64,000 nt of DNA from DATCLS01 sp035296625 (lineage in GTDB: Bacteria > Actinomycetota > Acidimicrobiia > Acidimicrobiales > VFJN01): positions 92,383 through 156,382 of the forward strand of contig DATHAO010000069.1 of assembly GCA_035296625.1 (NCBI GenBank), given 5' to 3'. The position numbers were made by a program, and so were the translations under genes. Position 1 is the first letter of the stretch, and the number at the start of each line of letters is the position of its first letter. Under the pieces are notes generated by a model that ran no database searches, was not told the origin of the DNA, and was given only the letters and a program-made list of their open reading frames with translations. Below, in pieces: positions 1 to 8,459 of the stretch.

Positions 1-154
1 TGCCGCCGTCGAACGCGTTCTCGAGCTCGGCCGGGGAGATGGCGAACGACTTGAGCTGCCCCAGCACGTCGGTGAACCAGAGGCGCACCATGCGGACGCC
101 CCGCTCTTCGACCGTGCGCAGCACGTACTCACGCTGTCGTTCGGTGCTCTCCAT
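1..154 (-). CDS. Glutamine synthetase, N-terminal part (runs off window edge)
   Basis: Translating back from the ATG at 154 gives MESTERQREYVLRTVEERG followed by a stretch containing VRLWFTDVLG and SFAISPAELENAFDGG. This is the N-terminal beta-Grasp region of a type I glutamine synthetase, closest in style to the extra actinobacterial paralogues (GlnA2/GlnA4 class) rather than to the main GlnA downstream. Only about 51 codons are inside the window, so the catalytic domain and any adenylylation tyrosine cannot be checked. It is divergent from glnII, sharing the 155-319 intergenic region. Too short for a length-filtered ORF list, but the match is clear. Confidence 0.85.
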   Translation of the reverse strand, partial: MESTERQREYVLRTVEERGVRMVRLWFTDVLGQLKSFAISPAELENAFDGG

Positions 155-189
155 GCGGGCATCCTGCGATGACCCCGGCCGGGCTGCAA

Positions 190-221
190 CTTGGACCTGT
201 TTCGGTTCACATAGCGTTCAC
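190..221 (+). promoter_or_regulatory. Possible glnII promoter with two GTTCAC repeats (GlnR-like)
   Basis: GTTCAC occurs at 205-210 and again at 216-221, exactly 11 bp (one helical turn) apart, in the region between the divergent synthetase genes. Actinobacterial GlnR sites are built from AC dinucleotides one turn apart (gTnAC type half sites), so this is a candidate nitrogen-control site. TTGGAC (191-196) and TAGCGT (212-217) could be a -35/-10 pair but the 15 bp spacing is short, as in activator-dependent promoters. The inverted repeat TCGTGCT (259-265)/AGCACGA (291-297) lies in the leader. No binding data; inference. Confidence 0.35.
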
Positions 222-319
222 GGTCGGGCAACAACGGGGAAAAGCCCTGGTGGAAGGGTCGTGCTCCGGATGCCTGCAGCGCGGGCCTGCAGCACGAGAC
301 CCCGGAGGACAGCCCCCCG

Positions 320-1327
320 ATGCCCTTTAAGGCCGAGTACATCTGGATCGACGGCACCGAGCCGACAGCGAAGCTGCGCTCGAAGACCAAGATCCTTGCG
401 GACGGCGCGGAGCTGCCCATCTGGGGCTTCGACGGGTCCAGCACCAACCAGGCCCCCGGCGACCAGTCCGACTGCGTCCTCAAGCCAGTCTTCTCGTGCC
501 CGGACCCGATCCGCGGTGGCGACGACAAGCTGGTCATGTGCGAGGTCCTGTACATCGACATGACCCCGCACGAGACGAACACGCGGGCCGCATGCTCCGC
601 GACGGCCGCCGAGTACGCCGACCAGGAGCCGATCTTCGGCATCGAGCAGGAGTACACGTTCTTCAAGGACGGGCGCCCCTACGGCTTCCCCTCGCCGACC
701 GGCTTCCCGGCCCCCCAGGGCGGCTACTACTGCGGCGTCGGAGCCGACGAGGTGTTCGGCCGCGACATCGTCGAGGCCCACATGGACGCCTGCGTGGCCG
801 CCGGCCTCCACCTCTCGGGCATCAACGCCGAGGTCATGCCCGGCCAGTGGGAGTTCCAGATCGGCCCGGTGGGCCCGCCCCAGGTCGGCGACGAGCTGTG
901 GATCGCCCGGTGGCTGCTGTACCGCATCGCCGAGGACTACGGCGTGGCCGCCAGCATCGACCCGAAGCCCGCGGCGGGCGACTGGAACGGGGCCGGTGCG
1001 CACACGAACTTCTCCACCAACATGATGCGCGAGAACTACGACGCCATCATCACGGCGTGCGAGGCGCTCGGCACCCGCGTCGAGGAGCACATCGCCGGCT
1101 ACGGCGCCGGCATCAAGGACCGCCTGACCGGTGCGCACGAGACCGCCCCCTACGACGAGTTCAGCTACGGCGTGTCGAACCGCGGGGCGTCGGTGCGCAT
1201 CCCGTGGCAGGTCGAGGTCGACAAGAAGGGCTACATCGAGGATCGCCGGCCCAACGCCAACTGCGATCCGTACATCGTCACGAGGCTCATCGTCGAGACC
1301 TGCTGCTCGGTGCTCGCCAAGAGCTGA
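320..1327 (+). CDS. glnII: Glutamine synthetase type II (eukaryote-like)
   Basis: This enzyme makes glutamine from glutamate, ammonia and ATP in the cytoplasm. The 335-residue length and motifs are those of GSII: YIWIDGTEPTAKLRSKTK at the N-terminus, ELPIWGFDGSSTNQAPG, the metal-binding IFGIEQEYTFF, NAEVMPGQWEFQIGP, and AGAHTNFSTNMMRE in the ATP/glutamate region. RIPWQVEVDKKGYIEDRRP near the C-terminus carries the catalytic arginines. ATG at 320 follows GGAGGA (314-319 region, close spacing). GSII enzymes are octameric or decameric, heat-labile and not adenylylated by GlnE. In Streptomyces and Frankia glnII lies close to glnA, as here. Confidence 0.95.
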   Translation: MPFKAEYIWIDGTEPTAKLRSKTKILADGAELPIWGFDGSSTNQAPGDQSDCVLKPVFSCPDPIRGGDDKLVMCEVLYIDMTPHETNTRAACSATAAEYADQEPIFGIEQEYTFFKDGRPYGFPSPTGFPAPQGGYYCGVGADEVFGRDIVEAHMDACVAAGLHLSGINAEVMPGQWEFQIGPVGPPQVGDELWIARWLLYRIAEDYGVAASIDPKPAAGDWNGAGAHTNFSTNMMRENYDAIITACEALGTRVEEHIAGYGAGIKDRLTGAHETAPYDEFSYGVSNRGASVRIPWQVEVDKKGYIEDRRPNANCDPYIVTRLIVETCCSVLAKS

Positions 1328-1392
1328 CGCCGCTCGACGCGGCTCGACGCCCGACGCGTCTCGACGCTCGTCGAGGCCGCCCGGTGCGGTCG

Positions 1393-1420
1393 CGAGGGGG
1401 CGCCTCCGGGCGTCCCCTCG
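1393..1420 (+). terminator. Hairpin between glnII and glnA
   Basis: CGAGGGG (1393-1399) pairs with CCCCTCG (1414-1420), and CGCC (1401-1404) with GGCG (1409-1412) inside it. There is no U-run, which is usual for high-GC actinobacteria. It may terminate glnII or attenuate read-through into glnA. Confidence 0.4.
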
Positions 1421-1500
1421 TCGCGCCGGGTCCACGACACACGCCGGAGTCGCCGTTGTAGCGTTCCGGTCCAGCCGCAGCCTGGCCGAAGGGAGCCACA

Positions 1501-2925
1501 GTGCAGGAACGAACGTCCGACGAGGTCCTCCAGCTGATCCGCGACGAGGGCATCGAAGTCGTCGACCTGCGGTTCTGCGACCTGCCCGGTCTGATGCAGC
1601 ACTTCTCGATGCCGGCGGGCCAGCTCTCGGCGGACATGTTCGAGGAGGGTGTCGGCTTCGACGGGTCGTCGATCCGCGGGTTCCAGGAGATCCAGGAGTC
1701 GGACATGATCCTGATCCCCGACTCGGACACGGCCCTCCTCGACCCGTTCCCGGCCCGCAAGACGCTGGCCATGAACTGCTACGTGCACGACCCGCTCACC
1801 GGCGAGTCGTACTCCCGCGACCCGCGCTACGTCGTGAAGAAGGCCGGCGAGTATCTGGCCTCGACGGGCATCGCCGACACCTGCTACGTCGGCCCCGAGG
1901 CCGAGTTCTTCATATTCGACGACGTCCGGTTCCACCAGGATGCGAGCTCGGCGTCGTACCAGGTCGACTCGGTCGAGGGTGCGTGGAACACGGCCCGGGA
2001 GGAGGGGCCGAACCTCGGCTACAAGATTCGCTACAAGGAGGGCTACTTCCCCCTGCCGCCGGCGGACCACTTCCAGGACCTGCGCACCGAGATGATGCTG
2101 ACCCTCGAGCAGGTCGGCATCGAGGTCGAGATCCACCACCACGAGGTGGGCACGGCCGGACAGGCCGAGATCGACGTGCGGTTCGACGAGCTGACGCGCA
2201 TGGCTGACAAGACCATGCTGTTCAAGTACGTCGTGAAGAACGTGGCGGCGGCGCACGGCAAGACGGCGACGTTCATGCCAAAGCCCGTGTTCCAGGACAA
2301 CGGCTCGGGCATGCACACCCACCAGTCCCTGTGGAAGGGCGGCGAGCCGTTGTTCTACGACGAGGCGGGCTACGCCGGCTTCTCGGACCTGGGCCGGTGG
2401 TACATCGGCGGCCTGCTCGCCCACGCCCCCGCCGTGCTGGCGTTCTCGAACCCCACCACGAACAGCTACAAGCGTCTCGTGCCCGGCTACGAGGCGCCGG
2501 TCAACCTCGTGTACAGCCAGCGCAACCGGTCCGCCGCGATACGCATCCCGCTTTACAGCCAGAGCCCCAAGGCCAAGCGGCTCGAGTTCCGCTGCCCCGA
2601 CCCGTCGTGCAACCCGTACCTCGCGTTCTCGGCGATGCTCATGGCCGGCCTCGACGGCATCCAGAACCGCATCGAGCCGCCCACGCCGGTCGACAAGGAC
2701 CTCTACGACCTGCCGCCCGACGAGCTGGCCAAGGTTCCGCAGGTGCCCGGGTCGCTGGAGGCGGTGCTCGACGCGCTGGAGCAGGACAACGCCTTCCTCA
2801 AGGCCGGCGGCGTCTTCACCGACGACCTGATCGACGCGTGGATCACCTACAAGCGCGAGTCCGAGGTCGACGCCCTCCGCCTGCGCCCCCACCCGTGGGA
2901 GTTCCACCTCTACTACGATATTTAG
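1501..2925 (+). CDS. glnA: Glutamine synthetase type I
   Basis: Main ATP-dependent glutamine synthetase, a dodecamer. The 474-residue length is typical. Visible motifs: GFDGSSIRGFQEIQESDM, the metal-site segment GPEAEFFIFD, the ATP/glutamate motif NGSGMHTHQS-like stretch, the catalytic loop NPTTNSYKRLVPGYEAPV, and the SQRNRSAAIRIP region. The adenylylation site is present as KDLYDLPPDE with the tyrosine near residue 402, which matches the presence of glnE at 15.5-18.2 kb. The GTG start at 1501 follows GAAGGGAG at a good distance. Compared with the GlnII upstream this is the enzyme expected to be under covalent GlnE control. Confidence 0.96.
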   Translation: MQERTSDEVLQLIRDEGIEVVDLRFCDLPGLMQHFSMPAGQLSADMFEEGVGFDGSSIRGFQEIQESDMILIPDSDTALLDPFPARKTLAMNCYVHDPLTGESYSRDPRYVVKKAGEYLASTGIADTCYVGPEAEFFIFDDVRFHQDASSASYQVDSVEGAWNTAREEGPNLGYKIRYKEGYFPLPPADHFQDLRTEMMLTLEQVGIEVEIHHHEVGTAGQAEIDVRFDELTRMADKTMLFKYVVKNVAAAHGKTATFMPKPVFQDNGSGMHTHQSLWKGGEPLFYDEAGYAGFSDLGRWYIGGLLAHAPAVLAFSNPTTNSYKRLVPGYEAPVNLVYSQRNRSAAIRIPLYSQSPKAKRLEFRCPDPSCNPYLAFSAMLMAGLDGIQNRIEPPTPVDKDLYDLPPDELAKVPQVPGSLEAVLDALEQDNAFLKAGGVFTDDLIDAWITYKRESEVDALRLRPHPWEFHLYYDI

Positions 2926-3034
2926 CGTCTGAGCTGCGGTTTCGTGCCGACCGCAGGGCACCGTGAGGCGATCATGACGCGGCTGCGTCAGCTCCCGGTG
3001 TCCGCCGCCGGCCTCGCGTCCGCACGTTCGAGCG

Positions 3035-3976
3035 TCAGAGGTGCGCCGCGGGAGCCCCGGCCCGAACACCGGCACGGCGGCGTGCAGGTCGGCGAACTCG
3101 AGCGGCCTCGATGGAGCGCCGAGCTGCCCACCAGCCGTAACCGCCGGTCGCGACGATTGCGATGAGCACCGTGACATAGGCCCAGAGCCACCCGTCGTCG
3201 GCGCTCATCTGAGCGCGGTACCGCAGCGCGACCAGCAACTCGAAGGCCCCGAATGCGGCGTAGGTCACGGCCGGTAGGAGCAGCCGGCTCAGGTCCCGCT
3301 GCCAGATCGCTGCGGCGGCCGCGAACCCCAAGGACATGAGCCAGACACCTATCGCCTGGGCGGTTAGCGGGGTCAGCGGCCATGGCCAGAAGCCGGTTGC
3401 CGAGGCCGCCATGTGGTGAACGGTGGTGTCCCCGAAGAACAGCACGGCACCCGCGGCACACAGGATCACGCCCTGAGCGGCGAGGAGTGCCGTCAGCCAG
3501 CCGGGCATGGGTCGGCGGACAGCCTCGCGTCCTCCCCCGCGGCGCTCCTGGCGGCCCACGACGATGACGCAGGCGACCGAGATCACGATGTAGACGGTGA
3601 GCCAGACCCAAGCCGCGAACCGTGCCATGGGACCACCGGTCATCAAATGGAGGCGATGCATGTGGATCGAAGTCGCCGCGAGGGTTAGCACCGCAAACAC
3701 GGTGACTGTGACCACCCCGACCCGTATCTGGCTCCACCGGTCGCGTCGCAAGGCAAGCGCGGAGAGCACAAAACCGGCACCGTAGGCGGCGCCGAGAAAT
3801 GCCGAGTTCGGCTCCGCCCTGATTGTCCAGGCGAAGTAGCGGTCGGTGGCTGCGGCGCCTCCAAGCAGCGCGCTGGTGGCAAGCAAGGTGAACGCTGTGA
3901 ACGCGATCAGCACGACCCGCGTCGCGGCATCCACTGCTGAGGAGCTGATCTGCTCCACACGGTTGATACGGCTCAT
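3035..3976 (-). CDS. Integral membrane protein, function unknown
   Basis: About 313 residues with roughly eight hydrophobic segments (for example VVLIAFTAFTLLATSALLGG, FLGAAYGAGFVLSALAL, WVWLTVYIVISVACVIVV). The start is set at the ATG at 3976 because GGAGG lies just upstream (3985-3989 on the plus strand); the in-frame ATG at 4033 has only a weak GGAAG site. The C-terminus is Arg/Ala rich. I do not recognise the family. It is the last of four same-strand genes, 77 bp downstream of a tiny ORF and a globin-like gene, so it is probably expressed with them. There is a His-rich loop (SIHMHRLHLM) between helices that could bind metal or haem, but that is a guess. Confidence 0.7.
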   Translation of the reverse strand: MSRINRVEQISSSAVDAATRVVLIAFTAFTLLATSALLGGAAATDRYFAWTIRAEPNSAFLGAAYGAGFVLSALALRRDRWSQIRVGVVTVTVFAVLTLAATSIHMHRLHLMTGGPMARFAAWVWLTVYIVISVACVIVVGRQERRGGGREAVRRPMPGWLTALLAAQGVILCAAGAVLFFGDTTVHHMAASATGFWPWPLTPLTAQAIGVWLMSLGFAAAAAIWQRDLSRLLLPAVTYAAFGAFELLVALRYRAQMSADDGWLWAYVTVLIAIVATGGYGWWAARRSIEAARVRRPARRRAGVRAGAPAAHL

Positions 3977-4053
3977 AGTCGGTGCCTCCACGCGGGGTGG
4001 TTCGGCGATCAGGTGTGGTGAGGAGAGGGCCATCGTGCTTCCGTTTCTCGACG

Positions 4054-4257
4054 TCAACAGGGAACCAGGGCGTGCAGGGCACACAGCGTCGGCATGCCGG
4101 CGACCATGCCGGCCTGCGGTGAGCCCGTGCGGCGCACCGCCACGACGGCGACGCTGAGGGCGGCGTCATGGCGCCAGTCATGGGTCGGCGCGGCGGTGCC
4201 CGAGACGACGGAACCCTGGGGCAGGGGGATCGCAGCGACGCCTTCGATCGTGCTCAT
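4054..4257 (-). CDS. Small hypothetical protein, coupled to upstream gene
   Basis: A 67-residue ORF whose ATG overlaps the stop codon of the upstream globin-like gene (ATGA at 4254-4257), a common sign of translational coupling. The sequence begins MSTIEGVAAIPLPQGSVVSG and ends with cysteines (PTLCALHALVPC). No domain recognised. Support rests on the overlap and on lying between two genes of the same direction; composition alone does not prove it. Confidence 0.4.
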   Translation of the reverse strand: MSTIEGVAAIPLPQGSVVSGTAAPTHDWRHDAALSVAVVAVRRTGSPQAGMVAGMPTLCALHALVPC

Positions 4258-4667
4258 GCCGGTTCCACCGATGGCGGTGCGAAGGGCGACAAGCTGTCCT
4301 CATAGAGCACCTCGGCGAGCAGCTGCCAGGCGTGGCGCCAGGCGGCGTCGGTCTCCCGGGTCCAGTGCGGCGCGACCGACGCCATGGCCTGCAGCCACGC
4401 CCGGCCCTCGCAGGCGAACCGTGGGTGGCCCGGTCGTCCCGGCCATGTGGCGGCCAGCGCCCGGGCGTGCTCCCCGAGCTGCGTGGGCACGGCCAACCGG
4501 CCGACCAGGTCGCTCACGGCCTCGACGAGCCAGGCGGCGCACTCGGCGGCGTCGCCGACCCTCACCCGGTCGAGCTCGGCCGCGAGGCACCGTTCGAGCT
4601 CCCGGCACGCCGCAGCGTCCAGCGCGCCCCAGGAGTCGTCCACGCGACGCAGGTCGTCGCCGGTCAT
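4254..4667 (-). CDS. Globin-like small protein (tentative)
   Basis: A 137-residue mostly helical acidic protein starting MTGDDLRRVDDSWGALDAA. The second half, with GEHARALAATWP, then a one-helix stretch, then TRETDAAWRHAWQLLAEVLY, has the layout of the last helices of single-domain bacterial globins (usually a WxxAxxxLxxxM-type ending). The proximal histidine would have to be in GEHARALA; no firm distal residues are seen, and the conserved phenylalanine of the CD corner is not evident. Calling it a globin is inference from pattern. It lies 132 bp downstream of the LAL regulator and overlaps the next ORF by four bases, so the three are likely one transcript. Confidence 0.45.
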   Translation of the reverse strand: MTGDDLRRVDDSWGALDAAACRELERCLAAELDRVRVGDAAECAAWLVEAVSDLVGRLAVPTQLGEHARALAATWPGRPGHPRFACEGRAWLQAMASVAPHWTRETDAAWRHAWQLLAEVLYEDSLSPFAPPSVEPA

Positions 4668-4799
4668 CGGTGCCCGCCCGGGCTCAGGTGCTTCGCATTC
4701 ACGGGGAGCAGCGTCCGTGAATCGGCGACGACGGACGTCCGTAGCGATTACGCAACTTCGCGCCGACCGACGGCCCGCCGCCTACGTAGACGCCCGCGC

Positions 4800-7529
4800 C
4801 TAGGCGAGGTTGCGGAGCGCGCCCGCGAGCTCGTCGCGACCGCCGATGCCGAGCTTGCGGTACGCCCTCGCCAGGTGGGTGTCCACGGTTCGGGTCGACA
4901 GGTGGAGGCGCCCGCCGATGTCCCGGCTCGGCAGCCCCTCGGCGGCGAGCAGGGCGACCTCTCGCTCGCGTGCCGTCAGCGGCTCGATGCCGCTCCCGCG
5001 CGCCAACGGCGGTGTCGCCACGCCGCCGGCGCGAGCGGCGATGGCGGCAGCCCGGCGCCGCGCGGCGGTGGCACCCCGCTGGTCGCCACGGCGGCTCAGG
5101 ACGTCCCCGAGCTCGGCGGCGGCCTCGGCGGCGAGAGCGAGCGCGTCGATGGCCTCGAGCTGGTCCACGCTGCTAGCGATGAGCTTCGGGTCCCTCTCGA
5201 GGAGACCGCGGGCGTGGGTGGCGAACGCCGGGGTCAGCGGCCCGTCGACGATGGCCGCCAGCTCGTCCAGCCGATCGACCACCGCTTCGGGGTCGCCGAA
5301 GCGGGCGATGTCGTGCCGCACGGCGGCCTCGAAGATGAGGACCTCGTCGTCTCGTGCCTGCTCGGCGACACGGGCCAGCCGCCTGCGGGCGGCAACCAGA
5401 TCGCCGCGACAGGCGTCGAGCCAGGCGTGGGTCCGCTCCCGGGTCGCGGCCGAGGTGGCGACGGGGCTGTCGCCGAGGTCGTCGGCCCGACGCAACGCGG
5501 CGGCAGCCTCGGCGCAGCGGCCCAGCAGCAGGTGGCCCTGCGCAATCCCGACGTGGGCCCACACCAGCACGGCCTCCTGCCCCGCCTCCCGCGCCGCGTC
5601 GGCGACCGCCCGGCAGCGCCGGATCGCCTCGTCGGCCCGGCCCGTGTCGCGTGCGATCTCTCCGAGGGCCATCTCGAACCACACCCACCCGGCCATGGCC
5701 CGGGCCGCCAGCGAGCGCTCGGCGGCCGGTTCCAGCAGGGCCCGGGCTGCGCCGAAGTGGCCGGCGTAGGCGAGCGCGTGGGCCTCGTTCATGAGGTGAC
5801 GAGCCGTGCCGCGTTGGGCGAGCCACCCGGGGAGATCCGCCTGGTCCACGGCCGCCTCCCTCGACAGCGCGGCCGCCTCGTCGCAGCGCCCGACGCTGAG
5901 GAGGCTGGCGGCCCGGGCCACTGTCACGTCGACGCGCACGTGGGCCTCGAGGTCGCCGGGCAGGGCCTCGATCACGCGGAGGGCGTCGCCGGGCCGGCCC
6001 GCGTTGGCGAGCAGCGTGGCCCGCCGGGCATCGAGCGTCGCCACGGCCGTCGGTTCGCGCAGCCGCGACCGTGCCTCGTCGCAGGCCGCGAGCGCGCCCG
6101 GGAGGTCCCGCCCGGCCAGGAAGCGGGAATCGGCCAGGCGAACGGCGAGCTGGGCCCGCAGGCGATCCGATATCGCCAGCTCCCACGCCTCCCGGACGTG
6201 ACGCTCGGTCTCGGCCGGGCGACCGACCATGGCGCCCGCCTCGGCCAGGATCTGCAGCCGCTGGCCGTTCTCCTCGTCGCTCGCCGCCCCGGGGAGCGCC
6301 GGGGCGGCCAGCCGCAAGGCCAGAGCCGGGTCGTGGGCCACGAGCGCCAGCCGTCCCGCCCGGAGGATCCGCACCGGGTCCGGTTCGCCACCGCTGTCGA
6401 GCCGCCACAGCGGCACCCGGACCTGGTCCTCGCGCCGGCGAGCTCCGTGCCCGTCGAGCAGGTCGGCCAGCTGACGGAGGATCTTGCGCCGCCGCAGCAA
6501 CGGCAGGCGCTCCCGCACGATCTCCCCGTAGAGCGTGTGGGCGAGCCGGACGGCGAGTCGGCGCTCCGAGGTAACCACGACGACGATCCCGTCCGCTTCG
6601 AGCCGCTCGAGCGTGTCCAGGCCGCTGAGCTGCTCGAGGTCGGCGAGACCGATCGGCTCGCACATCGCGAGCATCTCGACGGCGGCCAGGCCGGCGTCGT
6701 CCACCACCTCGAGGTGCTCCCCGACCAGCTCCCGCAGCGGGGCCGTCGTGGGCAGAGGACCCACCAGGTCCCAGCCCTCGCTCGTGCTGGCCAGGATGCC
6801 CCGGTCCAACGCCCCCCGGACCAGTTCCGTGACGATCTGCAGGTTGCCGCCCGAGAGGCGCTGCAGCTCGTTGAGGGCGCGGCCGGAGATCGGCCGGTCG
6901 AGGGCGCGCTGCAGGAGAACGTTGAGCTGGTCGTGGTCCAGGGGCTCGAGATCGATGCGGGCGAGGTGGCCGTCGCGCTGAAGCCTGCTCAGGCGACCGG
7001 GTGCGGTCCGTCCGCTGCGCACCGTCCCGACGAGGAAGATGCGGCGCGCCACGACGAGCGGCACCAGCAGGGCGGCCGAGGTGTCATCCAGCAGGTCCAG
7101 GTCGTCCACGAAGAGCAGGAGCCGCTGGTCGCCTGCCAGCCTGCCGAGCTCGTGATGCGCGCGATGGAACAGCGACGGCCGCTCCTCCTCCCCCACCCCG
7201 AGCTCGGCGACCAGCTCGGCCGGGATCAGGTGGGCCAGCGCGCCGAGGGGGATCTCCCGGGTCGTCGGGTGACCGACGACCCGCGCGGTCGGCCAACCGG
7301 CCCGCTCCGCCAACCGCAGCGCCTCCTCGGCGAGGCGGGTCTTGCCCACGCCCGCCGGACCGACCAGGACGACGCCCCCGCACGAGGCGTCCTGGGTGCG
7401 CTCGCCGAGCACCTCCAACTCCGCCGCACGACCCGTCAGCGGCCACGCCCTGACGGGCAGGTCGGGAGCCGCGGCCGTCGCTGCGGTGTCAGGTCTCCGG
7501 CGACGCGACACGGGCTCGACGGTAGCCAC
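4800..7529 (-). CDS. LuxR-family regulator, LAL type (large ATP-binding)
   Basis: About 909 residues. The N-terminal part has LTGRAAELEVLGE and the Walker A VGPAGVGKTRLAEE, with Walker B as LLLFVDDLDLLDD. The middle is a long helical TPR-like region rich in Ala/Arg. The C-terminus is a GerE helix-turn-helix: LTAREREVALLAAEGLPSRD then STRTVDTHLARAYRKLGI. This is the MalT/LAL architecture, in which the STAND ATPase senses a ligand and the HTH activates transcription. The start is taken as GTG 7529, preceded by GAGGG six bases away; the frame stays open further upstream to 7772 but that stretch looks like leader. It heads the minus-strand series down to 3035, so those genes are candidate targets. 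Confidence 0.88.
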   Translation of the reverse strand: MATVEPVSRRRRPDTAATAAAPDLPVRAWPLTGRAAELEVLGERTQDASCGGVVLVGPAGVGKTRLAEEALRLAERAGWPTARVVGHPTTREIPLGALAHLIPAELVAELGVGEEERPSLFHRAHHELGRLAGDQRLLLFVDDLDLLDDTSAALLVPLVVARRIFLVGTVRSGRTAPGRLSRLQRDGHLARIDLEPLDHDQLNVLLQRALDRPISGRALNELQRLSGGNLQIVTELVRGALDRGILASTSEGWDLVGPLPTTAPLRELVGEHLEVVDDAGLAAVEMLAMCEPIGLADLEQLSGLDTLERLEADGIVVVVTSERRLAVRLAHTLYGEIVRERLPLLRRRKILRQLADLLDGHGARRREDQVRVPLWRLDSGGEPDPVRILRAGRLALVAHDPALALRLAAPALPGAASDEENGQRLQILAEAGAMVGRPAETERHVREAWELAISDRLRAQLAVRLADSRFLAGRDLPGALAACDEARSRLREPTAVATLDARRATLLANAGRPGDALRVIEALPGDLEAHVRVDVTVARAASLLSVGRCDEAAALSREAAVDQADLPGWLAQRGTARHLMNEAHALAYAGHFGAARALLEPAAERSLAARAMAGWVWFEMALGEIARDTGRADEAIRRCRAVADAAREAGQEAVLVWAHVGIAQGHLLLGRCAEAAAALRRADDLGDSPVATSAATRERTHAWLDACRGDLVAARRRLARVAEQARDDEVLIFEAAVRHDIARFGDPEAVVDRLDELAAIVDGPLTPAFATHARGLLERDPKLIASSVDQLEAIDALALAAEAAAELGDVLSRRGDQRGATAARRRAAAIAARAGGVATPPLARGSGIEPLTAREREVALLAAEGLPSRDIGGRLHLSTRTVDTHLARAYRKLGIGGRDELAGALRNLA

Positions 7530-7724
7530 CGCGTGCCCTCTGAGGCGGCGGCCAACGCGGCGGGGAGCCGTAGTGTGCCTCGCCAGAGAGAACCCTCCGA
7601 CGCTCTGATCGCCGAAGGGATCGTTTCCGGCCTCCTTGACGTGGCGCCCACGCCGACCTGACCTGACGCTCGTAGCGATCGAGGCTTCGATGTCCCTGGA
7701 GAGCACAGAGATGGAGGTCGACGA

Positions 7725-8345
7725 ATGAGGCTCCCGAACACCGCGCACACCTCCCGGCCGTGGCGGATCCACGAACTCACCCGCGACTTCAGCGTCGAGG
7801 ACGTGTGGTCGCTGCCGACACCGGGCGGCCCGGACGACTTTCCCCGCCTGGTGCAGCTCGCTGCCTCGGGCGATCCGTCGCAGAGTTCCTCCGGCGCCAT
7901 CCGCACGCTGTTCGCAATCCGATGGAAGGTCGGGGCGCTCTTCGGCTGGGACGGCCCGGACGCCGGCCCCGGCTCCGGCTGCGGCTCCGGGGCGCCGACG
8001 CTCCGCGATCGGTTGCCGATGGATCTACAGGACGCCCCATCCGGCCCGGACTTCGTCGCGCTCCCCTTCACGTCGCTGTACCTGCTCGCGGACGAGTGGG
8101 CTGCGGAGATCGCCAACCGGACGATGCACGGGGTCATGCACGTCGGCTGGGTCCCGGACGGGACCGGCGGCTACCGCGGCCAGATGGCCGTCTTGGTGAA
8201 GCCACACGGCGGGTTCGGGACCGCCTACATGGCCGCGATCAGGCCCTTCCGGCGCCTGATCGTGTACCCGGCGATGATGCGAGAGTTCGGGCGGCGGTGG
8301 CGGGCGGGCGCCGGCGAGGCGACACCGCGCACGCCAACCGGCTAG
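7725..8345 (+). CDS. DUF2867-type protein
   Basis: 206 residues starting MRLPNTAHTSRPWRIHELT, with PTPGGPDDFPRLVQL, FAIRWKVGALFGWD, TLRDRLPMDLQDAPSG, and the conserved core ADEWAAEIANRTMHGVMHVG followed by MAVLVKPHGGFGTAYMAAI. This is the DUF2867 pattern, found as a stand-alone domain in actinobacteria and fused to SDR domains elsewhere; its reaction is unknown. A short Gly/Ser loop (GPGSGCGSGAP) interrupts the middle. The gene starts opposite the LAL regulator, 195 bp away, and could share its control region. Confidence 0.8.
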   Translation: MRLPNTAHTSRPWRIHELTRDFSVEDVWSLPTPGGPDDFPRLVQLAASGDPSQSSSGAIRTLFAIRWKVGALFGWDGPDAGPGSGCGSGAPTLRDRLPMDLQDAPSGPDFVALPFTSLYLLADEWAAEIANRTMHGVMHVGWVPDGTGGYRGQMAVLVKPHGGFGTAYMAAIRPFRRLIVYPAMMREFGRRWRAGAGEATPRTPTG

Positions 8346-8412
8346 ACGTCAGAAGCGACCGGTTCTCGGAGTCGCTGTGACCACAGGACCCTGCGGGCAC
8401 GTGCGAGCGGTT

Positions 8413-8459
8413 TTGCGGTGAGTAGAGGCCGGCGCTAATCTACAACCAGATGGTTGTAG
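8413..8459 (+). promoter_or_regulatory. Leaderless promoter with ArsR operator across the start codon
   Basis: TTGCGG (8413-8418), 17 bp, then TAATCT (8436-8441) form a good -35/-10 pair. The -10 ends nine bases before the ATG at 8450, so the mRNA should be leaderless. CTACAACCAGATGGTTGTAG (8440-8459) is a palindrome with perfect 9-base arms that overlaps both the -10 end and the start codon. Binding by the ArsR product would block polymerase, giving simple autorepression. Operators of this ACAACCA/TGGTTGT type are usual for ArsR-SRPBCC pairs. Confidence 0.75.

Noticed and set aside
4332..7661. Plus-strand open frame of 1109 codons opposite the LAL regulator
   Set aside because: Composition is Arg/Pro/Gly-rich without any domain; the minus strand encodes a complete STAND-TPR-GerE protein.
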